A stretch of DNA of 64,000 nucleotides, from NCBI RefSeq assembly GCF_025979885.1, contig NZ_CP110139.1, positions 2,356,001 through 2,420,000 on the forward strand, given 5' to 3'. Numbering within the stretch: the first letter of the stretch is position 1; each line of letters opens with the position of its first letter. The DNA comes from Hymenobacter sp. YIM 151500-1 (lineage in GTDB: Bacteria; Bacteroidota; Bacteroidia; Cytophagales; Hymenobacteraceae). Both the position numbers and the translations under genes were made by a program. The notes beneath the pieces were generated by a model. It worked only from the letters and a program-made list of their open reading frames with translations. It had not been told where the DNA came from and searched no databases. This document shows, piece after piece, positions 15,429 through 22,928 of this stretch.

Positions 15429-16253
15429 ATTTGCGGCAGTTGAGTCGGCGGGTTTGAGCTTGGCTACCTGCTCACGGGCGTCTTCGTACATGCGCTCGGC
15501 GTCCTTGAGGTTTTTGCTTTTCGGATAGGTATCCACGAAATTTTGGTAGAAGGCAATGGCTTCCAGGTACCGTTCGCGCTGCTTTTCTTCCACGCTTTCG
15601 CGGGCCAGGTCGTACTGAGCGCTGAGCTTCAGGAAGGCGGCTTCCTCGTTGAAGGCCGAGGCCGGAAACTGCTGCTGGAAGCCCGCCAGCGCCGTCACGG
15701 CCGACTGGTAGTAGCGGAGGTCGTAGTAGAGGCGGGCGCTGCGGAAGGCCTTGTTCTCCAGCTTGGTTTGCAGCTCCCTGGACATATTCTCGGCCTCGGG
15801 CCGGAACTTGCTTTCGGGGTAGCGGTTCAGGAAATCCTGGATGCCTTCCAGGGCCGAGAACGTGCTGGTTTGGTCGAGCTGGAACTCCGGCGAGTCGCGG
15901 AACTGCGACTTGGCGTACATGAAGTTCGCCTCTTCGGCGTAGGGCGAGTTCGGGTAAGTGTCGGCAAACTGCCGGAAGTAGTAGGCGCTGAGCGTGTAGT
16001 TGCGCTGGCGGAAGTTGGTATTGGCAAAGTAGAACTGGGCTTTCTCAGCCTCAGGCCGGCCCTTTAGCAGCGGAATCAGCTCTTCCAGCAGGGTGCCAGC
16101 CTTGAAAAAGTCGCCTTTCTCGTAGTATTGAATGGCAGCTTCGTACTTCTTGTTTACGTCGGTGCTCTTGAGCAGCTTCTGGTAGCCGCTGCACGAGCCC
16201 AGCAGCAACGCGCTCAGCAACAAGACAAACAAGGTAGGGCGGAAAGACAGCAT
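15426..16253 (-). CDS. bamD: Outer membrane assembly lipoprotein BamD
   Basis: This 275-residue lipoprotein starts MLSFRPTLFVLLLSALLLGSC, with lipobox LLGSC. I chose the ATG at 16251-16253 because it gives this signal and lies just after a -7 element. The body is a run of TPR helices: NKKYEAAIQYYEKGDFFKAGTLLEELIPL, NTNFRQRNYTLSAYYFRQFADTYP, and similar to the end. BamD works with BamA to insert beta-barrel proteins in the outer membrane. It sits between the OstA-like gene and rpoZ. Confidence 0.9.
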   Translation of the reverse strand: MLSFRPTLFVLLLSALLLGSCSGYQKLLKSTDVNKKYEAAIQYYEKGDFFKAGTLLEELIPLLKGRPEAEKAQFYFANTNFRQRNYTLSAYYFRQFADTYPNSPYAEEANFMYAKSQFRDSPEFQLDQTSTFSALEGIQDFLNRYPESKFRPEAENMSRELQTKLENKAFRSARLYYDLRYYQSAVTALAGFQQQFPASAFNEEAAFLKLSAQYDLARESVEEKQRERYLEAIAFYQNFVDTYPKSKNLKDAERMYEDAREQVAKLKPADSTAAN

Positions 16254-16261
16254 AAGGGGCG

Positions 16262-16269
16262 CAAAGGTA
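16262..16269 (-). promoter_or_regulatory. -7 promoter element TACCTTTG, next to the bamD start
   Basis: A perfect TAnnTTTG match ends eight bases before the bamD ATG. If the start site lies about four bases after the element, as the -7 name implies, the transcript would be nearly leaderless. Confidence 0.6.
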
Positions 16270-16313
16270 AGGATAAATTGTAGCCGCGGCAGCACTTCTC
16301 CACCAGGAGCTTC

Positions 16314-17999
16314 CTACTTGCGGCCGGCCACCGGCGGGGGTGCCGGGCGGCGGGGCTTGGGTTTGGCCGGGGCCGGCTTGCGGACCGGGGCTTTCTTCTT
16401 GACGGGAGCGGCCTTTTTCTTGGGCTTGGCCGGCGCCGCAAAGTGCTTGCCTAACGTCAGGCGGCGCGTAGGGCGTTCCTTTTCCCGCCACTGGAAACCC
16501 TTGAGCTTCTGGTCGGCGGGCGTCAGCTCGTGGGGTGGAATAAAGCTGGCATCGGGGTTGGTGCGGAAGGTGATGGTCTGGAGCTTGCGCTGGTCGAAGC
16601 GCAGGGCCATGGTGGCGGCCACGGCTTTGTTCAGGCCGCTCACGGCCGTGTCGCCCTCAAGAGCATAGTAGAGGCTCTCGGCGTTGCCAAGCACATCCAC
16701 TTTTTTTATGGCACTCTCCCGGAAGTAGGCCACCATGGTGCGGCCCTTCACCTGATTGAAGTTCAGCAGCGTATCCTGGCCCGCAATGAAGGCGTTGCCG
16801 TACAGGCGCATCTGGTCGATTTTGCCGCGGCGCTGCTGAATCTCCATGCTGTCGGCCGTGAGCTGGTTGCGCTCATTCCAGAGTACCGGGTCGTGGCTGA
16901 GGTAGATGACGGAGTCCTGGCGGTTGTAGGTCAGCGAGTCGCAGCGGCCCTGCAAGTCGCGGCGGAAGATGCGCACCTTGCGGTAGGCGTAGATGATGCC
17001 GGCCTCGTTGCGGGGCGGGCGCCCTTCCACGCTCACCAGCGTGTCGGCCGATAGGTAGAGCGTGTCCCGGTCCGAGATATTGCGCATCACCGGGCGGCTG
17101 CCGTACACCTTGGCCCGGCCCTCCGTGCGCCAGTACCGCCCCACGTCGCCCCGAATCACGAGGTTGTCTTTCTTCGAGGTCATCGACACGCGGCCGGTGG
17201 CCACACCGTACTGCCGGGCTTCGTCGTACATCAGCCGGTCGCCGCCCAGCAGGTAGTTCGGCGTCTCGATTTTGGCATTCTGGGCGAAGTTGGATACGCG
17301 CGTGATGGTATTGTAGGTACCATTTTCGGCATAAAGCGTGCCCTGGCGGCCCTTGATGCGCGTGGGCCCCAGAAACGTAGCCACCTTGGAAACCGTGTTG
17401 TACTGGAGCGTGTCGGTGTCGATGGTGTTGTCTTTGGTTACCAGCTTCACGTCGCGCTTAAAGCTGAACACCTTGCTCTGGGTGTTGTAGTAGCCGAAGC
17501 GGCTGTCGAGGGTGTTTTCGGGGTCCTGGAGGTGGCCGCCGGTGCTGTAGTAGGCCAGGTTGCGGTTCAGGTCGTAGTCGAGGGCTTGGGTGGTGAGCGT
17601 CATGCGCGGGTCGCGCATGGTCACGTTACCGGTGAGGCGGGCCTGGCGGGTGTCGCCGTCGTAGGTGCCCCGGTCGCCGGTGATGGTGATGGTGTCGTTC
17701 TGGATGATACGCACATTGCTAAATGCCTCCAGCGCATTGCGCTCCGTGTACTGATAGGCTGAGTCGCAATAGAGTAGCGTAGTACCCTGCCGAAAGCTCA
17801 CGTTGCCTATGATCTTCCGTATCTCGACGCCGTTAAAATCACCTCCCACCAATTTGCCAGCACCAGGCAGTAGCTCAATCTGCTGGCCTTTGGGCGGTGC
17901 GGGTTGGGTGCCGGGGCGCGGTGCTGGAAGCTGCTGCCCCCACACCAGGACCGGCAGCAGCAAGAGAAGGAAAAGGAAAACAGACTTAGGAAAGGACAT
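16314..17999 (-). CDS. OstA-like / LptA-type organic solvent tolerance protein
   Basis: This 561-residue exported protein starts MSFPKSVFLFLLLLLPVLVWGQQ (signal peptide). Residues of about 40-330 show repeated beta-jellyroll strands of the OstA/LptA type: GVEIRKIIGNVSFRQGTTLLYCDSAYQ, NDTITITGDRGTYDGDTRQARLTGNV and repeats of this pattern. LptA-type domains bind lipopolysaccharide and carry it across the periplasm. The last 60 residues are Lys/Pro/Ala-rich (KPKKKAAPVKKKAPVRKPAPAK), a basic tail unlike the core. It lies upstream of bamD, which fits an outer-membrane biogenesis cluster. Confidence 0.82.
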   Translation of the reverse strand: MSFPKSVFLFLLLLLPVLVWGQQLPAPRPGTQPAPPKGQQIELLPGAGKLVGGDFNGVEIRKIIGNVSFRQGTTLLYCDSAYQYTERNALEAFSNVRIIQNDTITITGDRGTYDGDTRQARLTGNVTMRDPRMTLTTQALDYDLNRNLAYYSTGGHLQDPENTLDSRFGYYNTQSKVFSFKRDVKLVTKDNTIDTDTLQYNTVSKVATFLGPTRIKGRQGTLYAENGTYNTITRVSNFAQNAKIETPNYLLGGDRLMYDEARQYGVATGRVSMTSKKDNLVIRGDVGRYWRTEGRAKVYGSRPVMRNISDRDTLYLSADTLVSVEGRPPRNEAGIIYAYRKVRIFRRDLQGRCDSLTYNRQDSVIYLSHDPVLWNERNQLTADSMEIQQRRGKIDQMRLYGNAFIAGQDTLLNFNQVKGRTMVAYFRESAIKKVDVLGNAESLYYALEGDTAVSGLNKAVAATMALRFDQRKLQTITFRTNPDASFIPPHELTPADQKLKGFQWREKERPTRRLTLGKHFAAPAKPKKKAAPVKKKAPVRKPAPAKPKPRRPAPPPVAGRK

Positions 18000-18006
18000 T
18001 TCAGCG

Positions 18007-18014
18007 CAAAGGTA
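18007..18014 (-). promoter_or_regulatory. -7 promoter element TACCTTTG, next to the OstA-like start
   Basis: A perfect TAnnTTTG match ends seven bases before the ATG at 17997-17999, the same arrangement as bamD. A near-leaderless transcript is predicted. Confidence 0.6.
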
Positions 18015-18076
18015 CGGAAGGCCCGCTGCTAACGGCTTTCTTTGCGGGATAGTGTAGTACCATCTCTTCTCCGAAA

Positions 18077-18327
18077 CCTCACCCCCTAGCCCCCTCTCCA
18101 AAAGAGAGGAGGGACTAGTTGCTAGGTTAGCAAAGCTAGATTCTAGTTCCCCTCCTTGGAAAGGAGGGGTTAGGGGTGGTTGATTGACGGTAGAACGATG
18201 TTAGAACTAGTGCTAAAAATCGTTCTGTCGATTGTCAACTACCCCCAGCCCCTCCTTTCTAAGGAGGGGAACTAGAGCTAGAAAACTAGTCCCCCCTCTC
18301 TTTTGGAGAGGGGGCTAGGGGGTGAGG
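18077..18327. repeat. Nested inverted repeat with arms over 100 bp
   Basis: Bases 18077-18199 pair with 18219-18327, with several mismatches and small gaps. Each arm contains smaller hairpins of its own: the word CTCACCCCCTAGCCCCCTC with a mirrored GAGAG, and CCCCTCCTTGGAAAGGAGGGG. It fills the gap between two divergent genes, the OstA-like gene and tilS. Its right end is 12 bases before the tilS ATG, so it may form structure in the tilS leader. Confidence 0.9.
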
Positions 18328-18339
18328 TCCACGTCTGCC

Positions 18340-19668
18340 ATGCTCGACCGTATTCAAGCTTACATTCAAGAACACCAGCTCTTCTCCCCTACCGATAAGC
18401 TGCTCGTCGCCGTCAGCGGCGGGCTCGACTCGGTGGTGCTGGCCCACGTGCTGCGCAAGCTGGGGGTGGCGTTTGCCGTGGCCCACTGCCACTTCGGGCT
18501 GCGCGGCGAGGAGGCCGACGCCGACGAGCAGTTTGTGCGCAAGCTGGCGGCCCAGTACGACGTGCCCTACTTCGTGGAGTTCTTTCAGACCAAGCAGTTT
18601 GCCCAGCAGGAAAGCATTTCAGTCCAGATGGCGGCCCGCGCCCTGCGCTACGAGTGGTTTGAGCGGACGCGCCAGGCCCAGGGCCTCGACTACATTGCCA
18701 CGGCCCACCACCAGCGCGACACGGCCGAAACCATGCTGCTCAACCTCACCCACGGCACCGGCCTGGCCGGCCTGCACGGCATCCGGCCCAAAGCCGGCCG
18801 CCTGGTGCGGCCCCTGCTGGCCGTGGGCAAGGAAGACCTGTATGACTACGTGGTGGAAAACCGCCTGATTTGGCGCGAAGATGCCTCCAACGACTCGCCC
18901 GTGTACCAGCGCAACCGCCTGCGCCTGGAGGTGCTGCCCGTGCTGCGCGACATCAACCCCAACCTCGACCAGACCCTGAGCATTACGGCCGAGCGGGTGG
19001 GCGGGGCCGAGGAAATCGTGCGGCGCTACGTGGAGGAAACCGCCGCCCAGGCCCAGCGCCAGGAGCCCGAAGCTACCTACCTCGACATCCGCACTTTGCA
19101 GCGCACGGCCGCCACCACGCTCGTGCTGCACGAGCTGCTGCGGCCCTTCGGCTTCTCTTACCTGGTGGTAAAAGACATTGTGCACAGCTTTGGAGCCGAG
19201 CCAGGCCGGCGCTTCGAGTCGCCGACGCACCGGCTGGTCAAGGACCGGGAGCAGCTGGTCATCACCCCGCGCAGCCTCACCAAATTCGGCACCCACCAGC
19301 TCCAGGCCGGGCAGGAGGCCCTGAAAATCGACGGCCTGCACTTGCGCACCGAGCTGCTGGAACGCACCGAGGGCTTCGACATTCCGCGCGGCAAAGCCGT
19401 AGCCGCCCTCGATGCCGACCAGCTCAAATTTCCGCTCACGGTGCGCCCCTGGCAGGAGGGCGACTGGTTTATGCCCATCGGCCTCAAAGGCAAAAAGAAG
19501 CTTTCCGACTTCCTCATCGACCAGAAAGTGCCCCTCAACCTCAAAGACCAGGTGCAGGTGCTCGTCTCCGCCGACGGCAAAATAGCCTGGGTTATCGGCT
19601 TCCGGCCAGATGAGCGGTTCAAGGTGACGGACGAAACAGAACGGGTGCTGGTGGTGAAGCGGATGTGA
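18340..19668 (+). CDS. tilS: tRNA(Ile)-lysidine synthase
   Basis: This 442-residue enzyme adds lysine to C34 of tRNA-Ile(CAU), changing its codon choice from AUG to AUA. The PP-loop ATPase motif S-G-G-L-D-S is at 26-31, followed by HCHFGLRGEEADADEQFV and ATAHHQRDTAETMLLNL, both typical of TilS. RRNRLR-like substrate contact is seen in VYQRNRLRLEVLP. The C-terminal part (LTVRPWQEGDWFMPIGLKGKKKLSDFLIDQKVP) is the TilS C-terminal tRNA-binding domain. The start MLDRIQAYIQ was preferred over an ATG six codons upstream inside the repeat. Confidence 0.95.
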   Translation: MLDRIQAYIQEHQLFSPTDKLLVAVSGGLDSVVLAHVLRKLGVAFAVAHCHFGLRGEEADADEQFVRKLAAQYDVPYFVEFFQTKQFAQQESISVQMAARALRYEWFERTRQAQGLDYIATAHHQRDTAETMLLNLTHGTGLAGLHGIRPKAGRLVRPLLAVGKEDLYDYVVENRLIWREDASNDSPVYQRNRLRLEVLPVLRDINPNLDQTLSITAERVGGAEEIVRRYVEETAAQAQRQEPEATYLDIRTLQRTAATTLVLHELLRPFGFSYLVVKDIVHSFGAEPGRRFESPTHRLVKDREQLVITPRSLTKFGTHQLQAGQEALKIDGLHLRTELLERTEGFDIPRGKAVAALDADQLKFPLTVRPWQEGDWFMPIGLKGKKKLSDFLIDQKVPLNLKDQVQVLVSADGKIAWVIGFRPDERFKVTDETERVLVVKRM

Positions 19669-19672
19669 AGTG

Positions 19673-19773
19673 TAGAAATGAGAAGGTGAGACATGAGAAG
19701 TGAGACTTTATGCACTGGAAGCTATGCTGCCTGAACAAAGTCTCACTTCTCATGTCTCACCTTCTCATTTCTA
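19673..19773. repeat. Perfect 37-bp inverted repeat between tilS and mdh
   Basis: Bases 19673-19709 are exactly complementary to 19737-19773. The arms carry the word AGAAGTGAGACTTT, also present in the repeat at 47883-47977. It lies between two genes of the same direction, so a terminator role for tilS is possible. Confidence 0.9.
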
Positions 19774-19825
19774 TAAAGTAGCTTTAGGCTCCGAATTCAA
19801 ACGTACCACCCAATTCCATTCTCTG

Positions 19826-20767
19826 ATGAAAGTTACTGTAGTTGGAGCCGGCAACGTGGGCGCAACCTGCGCCGACGTATTGGCCACCCGCGAAATTGCC
19901 AACGAGATTGTACTAGTTGACATCAAAGAAGGCTTCGCCGAAGGCAAGGCCCTCGATATCTGGCAGAAAGCCCCCATCATCGGCTACGACTCCCGCACGG
20001 TGGGCGTCACCGGCGACTACAGCCGCACGGCGGGCTCCGATGTGGTAGTCATTACCTCGGGCCTGCCCCGCAAGCCGGGCATGAGCCGCGACGACCTGAT
20101 TTCGACCAACGCCGGCATCGTGAAGTCGGTAACGGAGCAGGTGGTGCAGCACTCACCCAACGCCATCATCATTGTGGTGTCGAACCCGCTGGACGTAATG
20201 ACCTACCAGGCCCACCTAACTTCGGGTTTGCCCCGCGAGAAGGTGTTTGGCATGGCCGGCATCCTGGATACGGCCCGCTACCGCGCCTTCCTGGCCGAGG
20301 CCCTCAACGTGAGTCCCAAAGATATTCAGGCGGTGCTCATGGGCGGCCACGGCGACACCATGGTGCCCCTGCCCCGCTACACCACCGTGGGCGGCATCCC
20401 TGTGACGGAGCTGATTGAGAAAGACAAGCTCGACGCCATTGTGCAGCGCACGGCCGTGGGCGGCGGTGAGTTGGTGAAGCTCATGGGCACCTCGGCCTGG
20501 TACGCCCCCGGCGCCGCTGCCGCCCAGATGGTCGAGGCCATCGTGCGCGACCAGCGCCGCGTGTTCCCCGTGTGCATCGAGTTGCAAGGCGAGTATGGTA
20601 TTAACGGCGTGTACCTGGGCGCCCCGGTTATTCTGGGCAAAAACGGCATTGAGCGGGTTATCGAGCTGCAACTCAACGACGAGGAAAAAGCTCTGCTCGA
20701 AACCTCCCGCGGCCACGTGAAAGAAGTAATGGACGCTCTCGACAACATGAGCCAGGCTTCGGCCTAG
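19826..20767 (+). CDS. mdh: Malate dehydrogenase
   Basis: This 313-residue enzyme oxidises malate to oxaloacetate with NAD in the citric acid cycle. The Rossmann motif G-A-G-N-V-G is at 7-12. The LDH-like MDH group is shown by SGLPRKPGMSRDDL with the substrate-binding arginines, NPLDVMTYQA, and the catalytic histidine in MGGHGDTMVP. The start MKVTVVGAGN is the normal N-terminus; the frame stays open upstream into the repeat. TAGCTTTA at about 19781, close to a -7 element, could be its promoter. Confidence 0.95.
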   Translation: MKVTVVGAGNVGATCADVLATREIANEIVLVDIKEGFAEGKALDIWQKAPIIGYDSRTVGVTGDYSRTAGSDVVVITSGLPRKPGMSRDDLISTNAGIVKSVTEQVVQHSPNAIIIVVSNPLDVMTYQAHLTSGLPREKVFGMAGILDTARYRAFLAEALNVSPKDIQAVLMGGHGDTMVPLPRYTTVGGIPVTELIEKDKLDAIVQRTAVGGGELVKLMGTSAWYAPGAAAAQMVEAIVRDQRRVFPVCIELQGEYGINGVYLGAPVILGKNGIERVIELQLNDEEKALLETSRGHVKEVMDALDNMSQASA

Positions 20768-20817
20768 GTGTAGAAGTGAGAGGTTAGAGCCTAGAACTTA
20801 GATTCTGGGCTTGATAC

Positions 20818-20856
20818 TAGAAGGGCCACTTGGCAGCTGTCCAGGTGGCCCTTCTA
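20818..20856. terminator. Bidirectional terminator (mdh / rhomboid)
   Basis: A 12-bp perfect stem (20818-20829 with 20845-20856, TAGAAGGGCCAC) is followed on the plus strand by ATATTTAAAATTT. It separates convergent mdh and rhomboid genes. Confidence 0.75.
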
Positions 20857-20902
20857 ATATTTAAAATTTGCGCAATCCAATTAATCTGCACAATCTGCGC
20901 TC

Positions 20903-21802
20903 CTACTTCTGGCTGGCGCGGAAGAGCTTCTGCTTTTCGTCTTTTGACAGGCTTTCGTAGCCGGAGCGGGAAATCTTATCCAGAATCAGGTCGATTTCGT
21001 CTTGCTCGGGCCTGGGAAAGGCACTTTTCTTGGGGGCCGGCGCGCTGGGGGCTGGGGCCGGCGTGCTACGGTGCGATACGCGCAGGCGGGGCCGGCCGCT
21101 GAGCAGCGCCCCTACCCAGTCGCCGACGGCCTGCACGGGGCGGCCCAGGTCACGGCCGCGCTGGAGCTGCTTCACAAACAGAAAGCCGATAAGCGCCCCG
21201 CCAATGTGGGCAATGCCGCCGCCGGGGTTGCCCTGGTTAATAGCCAGCACCGACAGCAGAATTACCACGGCCGCAATGTATTTGATGCGCACGGCCCCAA
21301 ACAGAAACAGCATAAACGTGTACTCCGGGAGCAGCGTGGCCGCGGCCATAATCACGGCCGTCACGGATGCTGAGGCGCCCAACAAGGGCATCCCCACCAT
21401 GCCACGCAGGGCCGGCAGCAAGTTGAAGGCCAGCAGAAACAACACGCCACCCGCCAACGCCCCCAAGACGTACAGACTCACCAGCCGGCGGTTGCCCAGG
21501 TATTCACGAATGAGCGCCCCAAACCAGTACAGGTTCAGCAGGTTGAACAGAATATGGAACGGTCCTTCGTGGGTGAAGGCGTACGTAAGCAGCGTCCAGG
21601 GGTGGCGTAGCAGGGAAGGCAAGTCGGAAGGCAGCACAAACTGCCGCAGCACGCTGGGATAATACTCGAACGTACCCGACAGCCGCATCACCGCGTTGGT
21701 GAGCACCAAGAACACGAATACCAGCACGTTAATCAGCAACAGCTGATTCAGGGCATTGTCGCGGCGGCTAAAAGCGGTCCGGATGTCATTGAAAATACTC
21801 AT
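20903..21802 (-). CDS. Rhomboid family intramembrane serine protease
   Basis: This 299-residue protein has six or so membrane segments and rhomboid motifs: the oxyanion Asn/His region HILFNLLNLYWFG at 83-95, nucleophile Ser144, and His199 in I-A-H-I-G-G-A-L-I-G. The serine motif reads G-A-S-A-S instead of the usual G-x-S-G, so Ala replaces the last Gly. A charged cytoplasmic tail of about 90 residues follows (ending DEIDLILDKISRSGYESLSKDEKQKLF). It would cut membrane proteins inside the bilayer. It follows a second rhomboid on the same strand, 108 bases away. Confidence 0.85.
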   Translation of the reverse strand: MSIFNDIRTAFSRRDNALNQLLLINVLVFVFLVLTNAVMRLSGTFEYYPSVLRQFVLPSDLPSLLRHPWTLLTYAFTHEGPFHILFNLLNLYWFGALIREYLGNRRLVSLYVLGALAGGVLFLLAFNLLPALRGMVGMPLLGASASVTAVIMAAATLLPEYTFMLFLFGAVRIKYIAAVVILLSVLAINQGNPGGGIAHIGGALIGFLFVKQLQRGRDLGRPVQAVGDWVGALLSGRPRLRVSHRSTPAPAPSAPAPKKSAFPRPEQDEIDLILDKISRSGYESLSKDEKQKLFRASQK

Positions 21803-21910
21803 GAGTGAGGCAAGTTTGAAAGTCGGGCCACGCAGGGCAGCGGCCGCAACGAAGCGGTAATTTCCGCAATTTTCGGGCTAGCGGCCCGCCGGGTGACTGC
21901 TTCTGACAAC

Positions 21911-22696
21911 TTAGTACAGGCGGGTCCGGTCGCGCTGCCAGAGTAGCAACAAGATCAGCCCTACCAGCATTCCGCCTAAGTGGGCGAAGTGCGCCACATT
22001 GTCACCAGGCACGCGATGCACGCCCGTGTAGAACTCGTAGAGACCATAGAAGCCAATCAGGTACTTGGCCTTCACGGGGATTGGTATGGGGAAGAGCACC
22101 AATACGGTATTCGGGAAGAAGAAAGCAAAGGCCAGCATCACCCCAAACAGGGCCCCCGACGCCCCTACCATGGGCGCGCTTATGCTGTCCTCATACATTC
22201 TCTGCATTGAGGCCAGCGCCCCGCTGATCAGTTGCGGGTCGTTGGGGGTGCGGTGCAGCTGGGTGGCTACGGTTTCGTACGCCTCACGGTGCTGCTTCAA
22301 ATGGTTGTCGACGAAGTCCATCAGGTGCACACCGGTGGGCTCCCGCTGGAAGGTTGTAATGTCCCGCTGCATACCGTTCAGCTCGTAGGAGCGCACCCCG
22401 TTGTAGAGCAGCCCCGCCCCCAGGCCGCAAATCAGCCAGTAAGTGAGAAAGCGACGGGCGCCCCAGCGCTGCTCCAGCATCGGCCCGAAGACCATAAGCC
22501 CCAGCATGTTGGAGAACAGATGCCCCAGGCCGCCGTGCATAAACATGTGCGTCAGCGGCTGCCACACCCGGAAATACGATGACTCAAACGGATACATGCC
22601 CAACAATCCCACCCGGCTGCCCAGCTGCAAGGTGATAAAAAACACCACCACATTGGCGATGAGCAGGTTGCGAACCGTAGGCGTGAGCTGGAACAT
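21911..22696 (-). CDS. Rhomboid family intramembrane serine protease
   Basis: This 261-residue protein has canonical rhomboid residues: HLFSNMLGL with the conserved Asn at 63, nucleophile Ser180 in V-G-A-S-G-A-L-F-G, and His239 in H-F-A-H-L-G-G-M-L-V-G. The loop between the first and later membrane helices (about 105-175) is longer than usual and partly charged. The C-terminus is short. It is encoded just upstream of the other rhomboid, so the two are probably co-transcribed paralogues with different active-site details. Confidence 0.88.
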   Translation of the reverse strand: MFQLTPTVRNLLIANVVVFFITLQLGSRVGLLGMYPFESSYFRVWQPLTHMFMHGGLGHLFSNMLGLMVFGPMLEQRWGARRFLTYWLICGLGAGLLYNGVRSYELNGMQRDITTFQREPTGVHLMDFVDNHLKQHREAYETVATQLHRTPNDPQLISGALASMQRMYEDSISAPMVGASGALFGVMLAFAFFFPNTVLVLFPIPIPVKAKYLIGFYGLYEFYTGVHRVPGDNVAHFAHLGGMLVGLILLLLWQRDRTRLY

Positions 22697-22765
22697 GAAG
22701 CGCAGATTGGGCAGATTAAGGTGATTTCACAGATTTTTTGTGCTTACGGGAATTCGGTTGAATTC

Positions 22766-22891
22766 GCTGGCTGCCGGCAGCGCGAAGCGGAAGCTTCGCG
22801 CATCGTTGGATGATTGTGGCCTTCGACGCCCGTACGAATGGCGTTCAACGATGCGTGAAGCGGAAGCTTCGCGCTGCCGGCATCAGCTGGC
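22766..22891. repeat. Inverted repeat with nested palindrome (mutL / rhomboid gap)
   Basis: Bases 22766-22808 pair with about 22846-22891. Each arm contains GCTGCCGGC and the smaller palindrome CGCGAAGC-GGA-AGCTTCGCG. It occupies most of the gap between mutL and the rhomboid gene. Confidence 0.8.
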
Positions 22892-22928
22892 ACTCTGCGA
22901 AATCAGGCCAATCTGCATAATCTGTGAT

